From Streptomyces niger (lineage in GTDB: Bacteria; Actinomycetota; Actinomycetes; Streptomycetales; Streptomycetaceae): 64,000 nt of DNA. The position numbers and the translations under genes are program-made. Every line of letters starts with the position of its first letter. Positions within the stretch are counted from its first letter, which is position 1. The DNA is taken from contig NZ_JOFQ01000027.1 of the NCBI RefSeq assembly GCF_000718305.1, forward strand, positions 37,202 through 101,201, read 5' to 3'. This document shows, in pieces, positions 8,069 through 16,738 of the stretch. The notes under the pieces were generated by a model. It worked only from the letters and a program-made list of their open reading frames with translations. It searched no databases and was not told the DNA's origin.

Positions 8069-8878
8069 ATGGACCTGAACACGGTGGTGGAGATCCGGGA
8101 CGCACGGCACCCGGCACCCTGGCGGCCGGGCGACGCCTGGCTCGGCGGGGGCACATATCTGTTCTCCGAGCCGCAACCGCACCTGCGCCGCCTGATCGAC
8201 CTCGGTCGCACCGGCTGGACGCCCGTGCAGCAGCACCCGGACGGCTCGCTGGAGATCGCCGCGACCTGCACCATCGCCCAGCTGTCCGAGTTCGCGAAGG
8301 GCCTTGCCATCGCGGCGGCGCCCCTCTTCGAGCAGTGCTGCCGCGCGTTCCTCGCCTCGTTCAAGATCTGGAACATGGCCACCGTCGGCGGCAACCTCTG
8401 CACCGCCCTCCCGGCCGGCCCCATGACCTCGCTCACCGCCGCACTGGACGGCGAGACCCTGCTGATCGCGCAGGACGGCGCGCGCCGCCGGGTACGGGTC
8501 GCCGACTTCGTGACCGGGGCTGGCCGCCAGGTCCTGGCAACGGGCGAGCTGCTGCGGTCCGTCACCGTGCCGGCCCGGACGCTGGCCTGCCGTACGGCGT
8601 TCCGCCAGGCCTCGCTGTCCGGGCTCGGGCGCTCCGGCGTGCTGGTCATCGGTGCGTCCAGTCCGCTGGACGGCGCACTCGCGATCACGGTCACCGCTTC
8701 GACGGTCCGGCCCGTGCGGCTGTGGTTCCCGCTGCCGCCGACCGCCGAGGCGCTGCGGGCGGCGATCGGCTCGGCCGTCCCCGACGACGAGTGGTTCGAC
8801 GACATCCACGGGCTGCCCGAGTGGCGGCGCCACATGACGTTCCGGTACGCGGAGGAGATCCGCCGGGAACTGGCATGA
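8069..8878 (+). CDS. FAD-binding subunit of a molybdenum hydroxylase (xanthine dehydrogenase/CO dehydrogenase M type)
   Basis: A 269-aa protein of the molybdopterin-dehydrogenase FAD-binding family. WLGGGTYLFSEP matches the first FAD loop and NMATVGGNLCTALPAGPM the signature TVGGNLC loop contacting the FAD pyrophosphate; the C-terminal third is the CO_deh_flav_C-like domain. Such subunits pass electrons from the molybdenum and iron-sulfur subunits to FAD. Here neither partner gene is next to it: downstream lies only a short ORF and then modA. Its ATGA stop overlaps an ATG as if another subunit once followed. It may pair with subunits elsewhere or be an orphan. Confidence 0.85.
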   Translation: MDLNTVVEIRDARHPAPWRPGDAWLGGGTYLFSEPQPHLRRLIDLGRTGWTPVQQHPDGSLEIAATCTIAQLSEFAKGLAIAAAPLFEQCCRAFLASFKIWNMATVGGNLCTALPAGPMTSLTAALDGETLLIAQDGARRRVRVADFVTGAGRQVLATGELLRSVTVPARTLACRTAFRQASLSGLGRSGVLVIGASSPLDGALAITVTASTVRPVRLWFPLPPTAEALRAAIGSAVPDDEWFDDIHGLPEWRRHMTFRYAEEIRRELA

Positions 8879-9198
8879 GCGGCACGGTGCGGTCGCACGG
8901 TGGCCGTCCGACCGGCAGCCCGGGCTGCCACCTCACGACCGACGCACGGGCCACCGCCTTCCGCAGGACCGTATCCGTGCAGCCGGTACGTACAAACGCA
9001 CATGCCATGCCAGAGGCAAGGAGCCTCAGCTCATGCGATGCGACGGGAGACTTTCACCTTGCATCTGCGGCAGTATGATCGGCGCCGACGGCCACCGGGC
9101 CGGAGCCCGGCGTTCCGGTGGTCGGCGTGATCGAGCCGGCCGACACGGCCGTCGAAAGACCGCAAGTGAGTCCGTTCAGGACCAGAGGGAGTGGACCC
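8879..9198 (+). other. Leader region of modABC with candidate -10 element
   Basis: No convincing gene. An ORF opens at 8875 with ATGA overlap and ends at 9078, but its 67 codons match nothing I recognise and lack [2Fe-2S] cysteine motifs. TATGAT at 9074-9079 is a good -10 hexamer without a clear -35. The Shine-Dalgarno GAGGGAG for modA is at 9185-9191. Confidence 0.4.
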
Positions 9199-10023
9199 GT
9201 GATGACCTGTTCCGCGCGCCGGACCCGTCGGATGCTTCAGGTGACCGGCGCAGGCGCCGCCGCCCTGCTGGCTCTGAGCGCCTGCTCGTCCTCCGACTCC
9301 GCCGGGAAGTCCGAGTCCGGCGCGTCGGGTTCGTCCTCGGACAAGCTGTCCGGTGAGGTGACGGTCTTCGCGGCCGCCTCGCTGAAGGAGAGCTTCACGA
9401 CGCTGAAGAAGGAGTTCGAGAAGGAGCACCCGGGGACGAAGGTCACCTTCAGCTTCGGCGGCAGCGACAGCCTCGCGGCGGGCATCACCAGCGGCGCCCC
9501 GGCGGACGTGTTCGCCGCCGCCAGCCCCAAGACGATGAAGACCGTGACGGACAAGGGCGACGCGGTCGGCGAGCCGGCCACCTTCATACGCAACCAGCTG
9601 GAGATCGCCACTCTTCCGGGCAACCCCGACAAGGTCTCCTCCCTGAAGGACCTCACCAAGTCCGGCCGGAAGGTCGTGCTGTGCGACAAGACGGTGCCGT
9701 GCGGCTCCGCCGCGCAGAAGGCCCTGGGCGCCAGCCACCTCGAACTCACTCCCGTCTCGTACGAGCAGGACGTCAAGTCCGCGCTGAACAAGGTGGTGCT
9801 GAAGGAGGCCGACGCCGCGGTGGTCTACAAGACCGATGTGAAGGCCGCGGGTGACAAGGTGGAGGGCGTGGAGTTCCCCGAGTCGGCCAAGGCCATCAAC
9901 GACTACCCGATCGCCCGGCTCAAGAACGCGAAGAACCCCGACGCCGCCAAGGCGTTCATCGCGCTCGTACGGTCCGACAAGGGCCAGCGGGTGCTGAACC
10001 AGGCCGGGTTCCTCAAGCCGTGA
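9199..10023 (+). CDS. modA: Molybdate ABC transporter substrate-binding lipoprotein
   Basis: A 274-aa extracytoplasmic lipoprotein. The signal peptide has arginines (ARRTRRML) and a lipobox LSAC with Cys at about residue 29, then a Ser/Gly spacer. The mature part opens with GEVTVFAAASLKESF and contains FGGSDSLAAGI and GAPADVFAAAS, the oxyanion-binding segments of ModA, plus a disulfide candidate CDKTVPCG. The adjacent GTG 9199 or ATG 9202 can start translation; GAGGGAG fits the GTG. It delivers molybdate (or tungstate) to ModBC. modB begins within its stop codon (GTGA), so the three genes form one operon. Confidence 0.94.
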   Translation: MMTCSARRTRRMLQVTGAGAAALLALSACSSSDSAGKSESGASGSSSDKLSGEVTVFAAASLKESFTTLKKEFEKEHPGTKVTFSFGGSDSLAAGITSGAPADVFAAASPKTMKTVTDKGDAVGEPATFIRNQLEIATLPGNPDKVSSLKDLTKSGRKVVLCDKTVPCGSAAQKALGASHLELTPVSYEQDVKSALNKVVLKEADAAVVYKTDVKAAGDKVEGVEFPESAKAINDYPIARLKNAKNPDAAKAFIALVRSDKGQRVLNQAGFLKP

Positions 10024-10868
10024 CCCCGCCCGACAAGACCGGCGCCGCGGCCGACCCCCGCACGAGTGGGCCGCGGCGCCGCCGTGCCCGCGGCGGCGCC
10101 CCGCTCCCCCTGCTCCTGCCCGCACTGATCGGTCTCGCGTTCCTGGTCCTCCCGCTCGTCGCCCTGCTGATCAGGGCCCCGTGGCGGTCCATCCCGGAGC
10201 TGCTGACCAGCCCGGAGGTATGGCAAGCGCTGAAGCTGTCCCTCATCTGCGCCACTGCGGCGACCGCGGTGAGCCTGGTGATCGGCGTACCGCTGGCCTG
10301 GCTGCTCGCGCGGGTCGAGTTTCCGGGGCGCGGTTTCGTCCGGGCCCTGGTGACGTTGCCGCTCGTCCTGCCGCCGGTGGTGGGCGGCGTGGCCCTGCTG
10401 ATGGCGCTCGGCCGCAACGGCGTGCTGGGGCAGTGGCTGGATGCCACCTTCGGCATCACCTTGCCGTTCACCACCGCCGGAGTGGTGCTCGCGGAGGCGT
10501 TCGTGGCCATGCCGTTCCTGGTCATCAGCGTGGAGGGCACCCTGCGCGCCGCCGACCCGCGGTACGAGGAGGCGGCCACCACGCTCGGCGCCTCCCGCTT
10601 CACGGCGTTCCGCCGGGTCACCCTGCCGCTCATCGCGCCCGGCATCGCGGCCGGCGCCGTGCTGGCCTGGGCCCGCGCGCTCGGCGAGTTCGGCGCGACG
10701 ATCACCTTCGCCGGCAACTTCCCCGACCGTACGCAGACCATGCCGCTGGCCGTCTACCTCGCCCTGCAGAACGACCCGGACGCGGCGATCGCGCTCAGCC
10801 TGGTCCTGCTGGCCGTGTCGATCGCGGTGCTGGCAGGGCTGCGGGACCGCTGGATGACCGCCTCATGA
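10020..10868 (+). CDS. modB: Molybdate ABC transporter permease
   Basis: A 282-aa inner-membrane permease with about six helices. The binding-protein-dependent transport domain shows the EAA loop EEAATTLGASRFTAFRRVTL (20 residues), which couples to the ATPase, and ARALGEFGATITFAGN, typical of ModB/CysW permeases. GTG 10020 overlaps the modA stop, and the gene ends in ATGA with modC, so translation is coupled throughout. The N-terminal 40 residues are Arg/Pro-rich and cytoplasmic. Confidence 0.95.
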   Translation: MTPPDKTGAAADPRTSGPRRRRARGGAPLPLLLPALIGLAFLVLPLVALLIRAPWRSIPELLTSPEVWQALKLSLICATAATAVSLVIGVPLAWLLARVEFPGRGFVRALVTLPLVLPPVVGGVALLMALGRNGVLGQWLDATFGITLPFTTAGVVLAEAFVAMPFLVISVEGTLRAADPRYEEAATTLGASRFTAFRRVTLPLIAPGIAAGAVLAWARALGEFGATITFAGNFPDRTQTMPLAVYLALQNDPDAAIALSLVLLAVSIAVLAGLRDRWMTAS

Positions 10869-11977
10869 CCGATACGCACGACACTCGAGAATCCGCCCGC
10901 CACCGCGCCGGCTCCGCCGGTGAGGACGGTGCGGACGGTGCGGGGCTCGATGCCCGGCTGGTGGTCGAACGCGGTGCGTTCCGGCTCGACGTGGCGCTCA
11001 CCGCATCGCCCGGTGACGTCGTCGCGCTGCTCGGCCCGAACGGCGCCGGCAAGACGACCGCCCTGCGCGCGCTCGCCGGCCTCATCCCGCTGTCGGGTGG
11101 TCATCTCCGACTGGACGGCGCGGAGTTGGACCGTACTCCTCCGGAGTCCCGCCCGGTCGGCGTCGTCTTCCAGGACTACCTGCTCTTCCCGCACCTCACC
11201 GCGCTGGACAACGTGGCCTTCGGGCCACGCTGCCACGGCACGCCCAAGGCGGCGGCCCGCGCCCAGGCCGCCGCCTGGCTGGAGCGCATGGGCCTGGCCC
11301 AGCACGCCGGGTCCAAGCCGCGGCGCCTCTCCGGCGGCCAGGCCCAGCGCGTCGCACTGGCCCGCGCCCTGGCCACCCACCCCCGGCTGCTGCTCCTCGA
11401 CGAGCCGCTGGCCGCTCTCGACGCGCGCACCCGCCTCGACGTCCGCGCCCAGCTCCGCCACCACCTGGCCGACTTCGAAGCGGTCGCCGTGCTCGTCACG
11501 CACGACCCGCTGGACGCCATGGTGCTGGCCGACCACCTCGTCGTCGTGGAGGACGGCCGCATCGTCCAGGAAGGCTCACCCGCCGACATCGCCCGCCACC
11601 CCCGCACCGACTACATCGCCCATCTGGTCGGCCTCAACCTCTACCGGGGAGAGGCCCAGGGGCACGCGGTTCATTTGGACGACGGGCCGGAGATCACCAC
11701 CACCGAGGAGCTCACCGGCCCGGTGTGCGTCGCCTTCCCGCCCAGCGCGGTGACCCTGTACCGGGACCGCCCCGCCGGGTCCAGTGCCCGCAACCTCTGG
11801 CGCTGCGAGGTGGCCGGCCTGGAGACCCACGGCGACCAGATCCGCGCCGACCTCACGGGCGAGCTGCCCCTGGCCGCCGCGCTGACCACGGTCGCCGCCG
11901 CCGAACTGGACCTGCGCCCCGGCGCCACGGTCTGGGCGGCGGTCAAGGCGGCGCAGACCCACGCGTACCCCGCCTGA
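10865..11977 (+). CDS. modC: Molybdate ABC transporter ATP-binding protein
   Basis: A 370-aa ABC ATPase. Walker A is GPNGAGKTT, the Q-loop lies in VVFQDYLLFPHLT, the signature is LSGGQAQR, Walker B is LLLLDEPLAALD and the switch His is in LVTHDP. The domain after residue about 250 has a TOBE-like fold (LWRCEVAGLETHGDQIRADL), which in ModC proteins can bind molybdate and inhibit transport. ATG 10865 overlaps the modB stop. The first 35 residues are variable. It energises molybdate import with ModAB. Confidence 0.95.
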   Translation: MTDTHDTRESARHRAGSAGEDGADGAGLDARLVVERGAFRLDVALTASPGDVVALLGPNGAGKTTALRALAGLIPLSGGHLRLDGAELDRTPPESRPVGVVFQDYLLFPHLTALDNVAFGPRCHGTPKAAARAQAAAWLERMGLAQHAGSKPRRLSGGQAQRVALARALATHPRLLLLDEPLAALDARTRLDVRAQLRHHLADFEAVAVLVTHDPLDAMVLADHLVVVEDGRIVQEGSPADIARHPRTDYIAHLVGLNLYRGEAQGHAVHLDDGPEITTTEELTGPVCVAFPPSAVTLYRDRPAGSSARNLWRCEVAGLETHGDQIRADLTGELPLAAALTTVAAAELDLRPGATVWAAVKAAQTHAYPA

Positions 11978-12143
11978 GGGAGGGCGGGGCCGACACGCGA
12001 CCGACCGGCGTCGATCTGCCAGGCGTGCGGCGCCTCTCGCCTCGCGGTTGCCATGGCGTCGGCACGGGGCGCCTCCGCCGGGCTACGGTAGCCGCGCAGG
12101 CAGCAAGGCAGACAAATCCCCACACTCTGCGAGGCGTCCCGTC

Positions 12144-12563
12144 ATGAGTCTGAGCATCCGCAACCAGCTTCCCGGCACCGTCGTGTCCGTCACCCCTGGG
12201 GAGGTCATGGCCACGGTCAGGGTCCGTCTCGACGGCGGCCAGGACGTCACCGCCGCCATCACCCTCGACGCCGTCAAGGACCTCGGCCTCGCCGAAGGCT
12301 CCTCGGTACGCGCCCTCGTCAAGGCCACGGAGGTCGCCCTCGCCACCGGCCCGGTGGCGGGCCTCTCCCTCCGCAACCGACTCCCCGGCACCGTACGCGA
12401 CATCGCCACCGGCGCCGCCATGGCCTCGGTCAAGGTCGCGGTGGGCAGCACCGACCTGACCGCCGCCATCACCAAGGACGCCGTGACCGACCTCGGCCTC
12501 GCGAACGGCTCCCCCGTCACGGTCCTGTTCAAGTCGACGGAGGTTTCGTTGGCCGCCGGCTGA
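12144..12563 (+). CDS. Double-Mop molybdate-binding protein (molbindin)
   Basis: A 139-aa protein made of two tandem Mop/TOBE units (about 3-68 and 73-138), each with the pattern SIRNQLPGTV ... AITxDAVxDLGLAxGS ... VLxKxTEV. The two units are clearly related copies. Molbindins bind molybdate oxyanions at subunit interfaces and act as intracellular stores or buffers. It lies 166 nt behind modC in the same direction and completes the molybdenum block. No HTH is present, so it is not itself a DNA-binding regulator. Confidence 0.9.
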   Translation: MSLSIRNQLPGTVVSVTPGEVMATVRVRLDGGQDVTAAITLDAVKDLGLAEGSSVRALVKATEVALATGPVAGLSLRNRLPGTVRDIATGAAMASVKVAVGSTDLTAAITKDAVTDLGLANGSPVTVLFKSTEVSLAAG

Positions 12564-12608
12564 GACGACGCGGTCCCTGCCTTCCTACGCGCCCGCAGGT
12601 GAAGGCCC

Positions 12609-12725
12609 TCAGCCGTCCGTCTCGATGGTCTTCATGGTGAGGTGCGGTTCGAGGCGCACGGCGGGCAGGCCGCTGAGCTTTCCGGTCATGAAGGCTTCGG
12701 CCGCCCCGACTATTTCCTCCGGGTC
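12609..12725 (-). pseudogene. C-terminal fragment of an Lrp/AsnC-family regulator
   Basis: On the minus strand, about 35 residues ending at the stop at 12609 read AAEAFMTGKLSGLPAV, then RLEPHLTMKTIETDG. This resembles the end of the Lrp/AsnC RAM domain, where a helix precedes LPGV and the closing strand xxxLxMKTIKT. The HTH and most of the RAM domain are missing. The fragment stops where an azlC fragment begins on the plus strand. Lrp-type genes commonly sit divergent from azlCD, so one deletion across the intergenic region probably removed both 5' ends. The assignment rests on a short match. Confidence 0.5.
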
Positions 12726-12730
12726 ACCGT

Positions 12731-13035
12731 GGCCGACCACGCCACCTGGTCCAGTCCGGGCTGGACCGGTGGTGGGCGGGGCTGTCCGCCGCGTTGGTCC
12801 ACGGCGGCTCGTTCGAGTTCCTGCTCATCGGCATGGTGACCGCCGTCGCGCCACTGGCGTCCATCGCGGTGGCCGCCTTCCTCGTACAGGCGCGGCACGT
12901 CTTCTACACCCTGTCCCCCCTGCACCGTGTGCGGGGCCGTCACACCTGCGGCGCCGCAACGCCCTGCTGAGCGTCCTCGCCGGGACGGCCGTACACGTGG
13001 CACCGGCCAGCACCGTCTTCTCCCACCGAGCCGGC
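12731..13035 (+). pseudogene. Deleted azlC-azlD (branched-chain amino acid exporter) remnant
   Basis: From 12761, the frame reads AGLSAALVHGGSFEFLLIGM and VTAVAPLASIAVAAF, then LVQARHVFYTLSPLHRVRG, the middle of an AzlC permease. AzlC lacks its N-terminus (about 40-50 residues) and everything after PLHRVRG. Shortly after, in another frame (from about 12952), comes RRNALLSVLAGTAVHV, the last segment of an AzlD subunit. So the 3' part of azlC and nearly all of azlD are deleted, joining the two genes. No functional exporter can be made. Confidence 0.75.
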
Positions 13036-13289
13036 CACGATCGCCGAACGCCCCTGTGCTCCGCGTCGCCCGCGCCGCGTGGTACAGAGGTCAACTGCCT
13101 GCTACGCCACCTGTCCTGACGCCCCGTCTGTCGAACAGCCGGTACTCGCTCATGCTCGCCCGCGCCGCCGGGTGCGCGGCCTACACTGCGGCACGGCTCC
13201 GGTGTCCCCGGAGCAGCCGGACGCGCGTCTGAACCGCCTCGCGCCCCGAACGGCCCGGGGAATCGTGGTGACGGAGGGAGTGGCTCGGT

Positions 13290-13499
13290 ATGCAGATCGT
13301 CGTGGACCTCACCCGCTGCCAGGCGTACGCGCAGTGCGTTTTCCTCGCGCCGGAGGTGTTCCGGCTGTCCGGGGAGGAAGCCCTGCTGTACCGCCCGGAC
13401 GTGCCGGACGACCAGCTGGAGCGCGTGCGCCAGGCCGCGGCGGCGTGCCCGGTGCAGGCGATCCTCATCGGGGAGGCGGTGCGTGCCGATGCCCGGTGA
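13290..13499 (+). CDS. [3Fe-4S]-type ferredoxin
   Basis: A 69-aa ferredoxin. The cluster motif is CQAYAQC (Cys10, Cys16) plus Cys53 in AAACP. Where a 4Fe-4S protein would have the second cysteine there is Ala13, so a [3Fe-4S] cluster is expected, typical of actinobacterial P450 redox partners. ATG 13290 follows ACGGAGGGAGTGG. The end overlaps the next gene's start by 17 nt. It should carry electrons from the reductase to the P450 encoded two genes downstream. Confidence 0.92.
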   Translation: MQIVVDLTRCQAYAQCVFLAPEVFRLSGEEALLYRPDVPDDQLERVRQAAAACPVQAILIGEAVRADAR

Positions 13500-14865
13500 C
13501 CTGTGGGAAGGCCGGATCGTCATCGTCGGTGCGTCGCTGGCCGGGCTACGGGCCGCCGAGACGCTCCGCGAGGAGGGCTTCACCGGCCCGCTGACACTGG
13601 TGGGCGAGGAGCCCCGCCCGCCCTACGACCGGCCACCGCTGTCCAAGCAGGTGTTGCTCGGCACCACGACGGCGGACGCCACGCGGCTGCCGACGCGGCG
13701 GGACCCGGACGCCGACTGGCGGCTGGGGGTGGCCGCCACCGGGCTCGACCCGCTCGCCAAGCGTGTGTTGCTGGCCGACGGCGAGTCGCTGCCCTACGAC
13801 CGGCTGCTGATCGCCACCGGGACGCGGGCGCGCCCCTGGCCGCATCCGGAACAGGCCGCCCTGGACGGTGTGCTCCCCCTGCGGACCAGTGACGATGCCG
13901 CGCAGCTCGCCGACCGGCTCGCTGCCGGGCCGCGCCGGGTACTGGTGATCGGCGGCGGCTTCACCGGCTCGGAGATCGCCTCGGCCTGCCGGGAACAGGG
14001 CATCGAGGTCACGGTCGCCGAACGCGGTTCGGGGCCGCTGGTGGGCGCGCTCGGCGGCACACTGTCCAAACTCGCCGCCGGCCTGCAGCGGGCGCACGGC
14101 GTGGACCTCCGCTGCGGCGTGACGGTCACCGCGCTGTCCGGCGACGGCAAGGGGCGGTTCACCGGCGCCGGCCTCTCCGATGGCAGCCACATCGACGCGG
14201 ACGTGTGCGTCATCGCCCTGGGCGCGGTGCGCAACGTCGAGTGGCTGGCGGACACCGGGCTGGCGGCCGGGCCCCACGGGGTCGCCTGCGACGCGGGGTG
14301 CCGTGCCTTCACCATGTACGGCATCGTCACCGACGACGTCTTCGTGGCCGGCGACGTCTCCCGCTTCCCACACCCGCTCTTCGACTACCAGCTGCTCTCC
14401 CTGGAACACTGGGGCAACGCGGTCACGCAGGCCGAAGTGGCGGCCCACAACATGGTGCACCCGGGGCCGCACCGGCGCCCGCATCTCGGCGTTCCGGTCT
14501 TCTGGTCCACCCAGTTCGGCGTCAACATCAAGTCGGTGGGCGTCCCCACCTTCTCCGACCAGGTGGTCATCGCCCAGGGCTCGCTCGCCGAACGCCGACT
14601 GGTGGCGGTCTACGGCTACCGGGGCCGCGTCACCGCGGCGGTCACCGTCAACATGGCCAAGTGGCTGGAGCACTACCAGAGCCTCATCGAGACCGCAGCG
14701 CCGTTCCCGCCCGCTCCCGGCGCGGCCGACGGCCACCCGCTCGTCGCCGAATTCCCGGTCCCCTCCGACGTACCGGACCCCAAGGGACTGTCCCACGGCC
14801 CCACCGTCGCGCTCACCGGTCATCTGCCGGACCGCCGGCTCACCGTGGTGCGCCCCGGCAGCTGA
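13483..14865 (+). CDS. FAD-dependent ferredoxin reductase
   Basis: A 460-aa NAD(P)H:ferredoxin oxidoreductase of the pyridine-nucleotide-disulfide family. N-terminal FAD loop VIVGASLAGLRAAETLREEG, then PPYDRPPLSKQVL typical of ferredoxin/rubredoxin reductases, the NAD(P)-binding RVLVIGGGFTGSEIASACRE, and VFVAGDVSRF for the flavin ribityl site. GTG 13483 sits 6 nt after GGGAGG; ATG 13489 is an alternative. It overlaps the ferredoxin gene and precedes the P450 by 33 nt, giving a complete electron chain NAD(P)H to reductase to ferredoxin to P450. Confidence 0.93.
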   Translation: MPMPGDLWEGRIVIVGASLAGLRAAETLREEGFTGPLTLVGEEPRPPYDRPPLSKQVLLGTTTADATRLPTRRDPDADWRLGVAATGLDPLAKRVLLADGESLPYDRLLIATGTRARPWPHPEQAALDGVLPLRTSDDAAQLADRLAAGPRRVLVIGGGFTGSEIASACREQGIEVTVAERGSGPLVGALGGTLSKLAAGLQRAHGVDLRCGVTVTALSGDGKGRFTGAGLSDGSHIDADVCVIALGAVRNVEWLADTGLAAGPHGVACDAGCRAFTMYGIVTDDVFVAGDVSRFPHPLFDYQLLSLEHWGNAVTQAEVAAHNMVHPGPHRRPHLGVPVFWSTQFGVNIKSVGVPTFSDQVVIAQGSLAERRLVAVYGYRGRVTAAVTVNMAKWLEHYQSLIETAAPFPPAPGAADGHPLVAEFPVPSDVPDPKGLSHGPTVALTGHLPDRRLTVVRPGS

Positions 14866-14898
14866 CCCTCCGTCCCTCCTGCCACGAGGAGCCGTCAC

Positions 14899-16125
14899 AT
14901 GGCCTTTGACACCCTGCTGGAGCGGATCACCGACTACGCCAACCGCCCCGACCCGTACCCGCTGTACGCGGAGCTCCGCGCGGCGGGCGTGGCGCGGCAG
15001 ACGGACGGCAGTTACCTGATCGGCGGGTACCACGACATCGTCGCGCTCCTCCACGACCCGCGGATCAGCTCGGACCGCCGCCACCGCGCCGCGCCCTACC
15101 GCGGCCTGTCCGAGGACGACGAGCTGCTGGTCCCCTTCATCCGGCTCGACGACCCCGAGCACCACCGCCTGCGCAGCAAGGCCATGCGGCCGTTCGGTCC
15201 GCCGCACAGTCCGGGCCGGATCGACGCACTGCGCGGTGAGATCGCCCGGATCACCGAGGAACTGGTCGATGGGCTTCGGGGGCGTACCCGGATCGACATC
15301 GTCGACGACTTCGCGTACCCACTGCCCGTCACCGTGATCTGCCGGCTGCTCGGGGTACCGCGCGAGGACGAGCCGGTGTTCCGCGACTGGTCCACCACCA
15401 TCGTCGACGCCTTCGACGTCCGGTCCGGCGAGGACGCCGCCAAGCGTCAGCTGGCCGGAGCCCAGGCCCGGACGCAGATGGGCCACTACCTGGTGGAGCT
15501 CGCCGAGCGGCGGCGCGGCCGGCCCACCGACGACATGCTGTCCGCGTTCGTCAACGACCCGGGCCCGGCCGGTGAGTTCACCCGCGAGGAGCTCGCGGCC
15601 AACGGGACGCTGCTGCTCGTCGCGGGGCACGAGACCACGGTCAACCTCATCACCAACGGCGCGCTCACCCTGCTGCGCCACCCCGACCAACGGGACCGCT
15701 TGCGTCGCGAACCGGAGCTGATGCCGGCGGCGGTGGAGGAACTGTTGCGTTACGAGCCGCCCGTGCACCTGCTGCCGCGCGTGCCGCTCGCCCACATCGA
15801 CGTCGCGGGCACGACCCTTCCCAAGGGCGTGCCCGTGGTGCTGGCACTGGCCTCGGGCAGCCGGGACCCGAAACGGTTCCGCGATCCCGACCGGTTCGCC
15901 CCCGCCCGCCAGGACAACCAGCACCTCGGTTTCGGCAGCGGCATCCACCTCTGTTACGGCGCGCCACTCGCCCGGATCGAGGCCCAGACCGCCCTGAGCG
16001 CGCTCCTCCCCCTGCTCGGCGCCGCCACCCTCGTCGAGGATCCGCCCCCGTACCGGCACAGCGCACTCCTGCGCGGCCCACGGCATCTGCCCATCGAGGT
16101 GCCCCCGTCGGCACCCGCGACATAG
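14899..16125 (+). CDS. Cytochrome P450 monooxygenase
   Basis: A 408-aa soluble bacterial P450. I-helix oxygen-activating motif AGHETT (about 242-247), K-helix ExxR in EELLRYEPP, and heme loop FGSGIHLC with Cys352 as axial ligand followed by YGAPLARIEA. Length and motifs match class I P450s. The start follows ACGAGGAG. Its own ferredoxin and reductase are encoded just upstream. The substrate is unknown: no polyketide, terpene or peptide synthase genes lie nearby, so it may act in xenobiotic or lipid oxidation. Confidence 0.95.
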   Translation: MAFDTLLERITDYANRPDPYPLYAELRAAGVARQTDGSYLIGGYHDIVALLHDPRISSDRRHRAAPYRGLSEDDELLVPFIRLDDPEHHRLRSKAMRPFGPPHSPGRIDALRGEIARITEELVDGLRGRTRIDIVDDFAYPLPVTVICRLLGVPREDEPVFRDWSTTIVDAFDVRSGEDAAKRQLAGAQARTQMGHYLVELAERRRGRPTDDMLSAFVNDPGPAGEFTREELAANGTLLLVAGHETTVNLITNGALTLLRHPDQRDRLRREPELMPAAVEELLRYEPPVHLLPRVPLAHIDVAGTTLPKGVPVVLALASGSRDPKRFRDPDRFAPARQDNQHLGFGSGIHLCYGAPLARIEAQTALSALLPLLGAATLVEDPPPYRHSALLRGPRHLPIEVPPSAPAT

Positions 16126-16171
16126 CGTCGCCGCAGCGCCGGCCTGCGAGTGCGGCCGCCCGGACCGGCGC

Positions 16172-16220
16172 GGCCCCAGGGAGCGGGGAGGCGTCCCTGG
16201 GGCAGAGCGCCCCTGGGGCC
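16172..16220 (+). terminator. Alternative hairpins behind the P450 gene
   Basis: GGCCCCAGGG (16172-16181) can pair with CCCTGGGGC (16195-16203) or equally with CCCTGGGGCC (16211-16220); the two pairings exclude each other. The position after the P450 stop suggests a terminator, but the two-state design directly before the next gene's ribosome binding site could also act as a switch. Confidence 0.5.
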
Positions 16221-16237
16221 GATGAGAAGCTGAGGGC

Positions 16238-16738
16238 ATGACCTCATCCGACACCGGCGCCCAGGCCGTACCCGACGCGCTCGCCTACCTGGCGGGCAAC
16301 TGGACGGTGGAGCGTGAGCTGTCCGCCGGCGGTACCACCGGTCACTTCACCGGACGGGCCGAGTTCCGTGCCGGGGACGCGGACGGCGGCTGGCTGCACG
16401 TGGAGGAAGGCGTCCTGGAGTGGGGCGGCGCGCGGCGGGAAGCCGGCCGGACCCTGCGCATGGTGCCACTCCCGGACGGCTCCGCCGAGGTGTCCTTCGC
16501 GGACGGCCGTCCCTTCCACACGCTGGACCTGCGCCACGGCCGCTGGACGGCCGTGCACCAGTGCGCCGCCGACCGCTACGAGGGCACCTTCACCGTCGTG
16601 TCGCCGGACGAGTGGCACCTGCGCTGGGAAGTCCACGGCCCCGAGAAGGACCAGCTCCTCATCTCGACCTACCGCCGCGCCCGTACCGGGGCCCAGCGGG
16701 TCCCGGCCACTGGACTCAGAGGGTGCCGGACTCCTTGA
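16238..16738 (+). CDS. DUF6314 family protein
   Basis: A 166-aa small cytosolic protein of the DUF6314 family, with the N-terminal [18 protein letters not shown], the central [14 protein letters not shown] and the basic Tyr-rich end LLISTYRRA. The predicted fold is a lipocalin-like beta barrel; no enzymatic role is established. Related proteins usually end near YRRA, so the last 20 or so residues are an unusual extension that runs into the 3' end of the convergent cyclophilin gene (23-nt tail overlap). Confidence 0.78.
   Translation: MTSSDTGAQAVPDALAYLAGNWTVERELSAGGTTGHFTGRAEFRAGDADGGWLHVEEGVLEWGGARREAGRTLRMVPLPDGSAEVSFADGRPFHTLDLRHGRWTAVHQCAADRYEGTFTVVSPDEWHLRWEVHGPEKDQLLISTYRRARTGAQRVPATGLRGCRTP

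Noticed and set aside
8875..9078. Small ORF overlapping the FAD-subunit stop
   Set aside because: No [2Fe-2S] or molybdopterin motifs and no recognisable fold; kept only as a comment in the leader region.
11978..12143. Molybdenum-cofactor riboswitch upstream of the Mop gene
   Set aside because: No convincing conserved stem set; only generic GC-rich pairing.
13546..16254. 902-codon minus-strand ORF opposite reductase and P450
   Set aside because: Composition is that of a shadow frame; the plus-strand genes carry all motifs.
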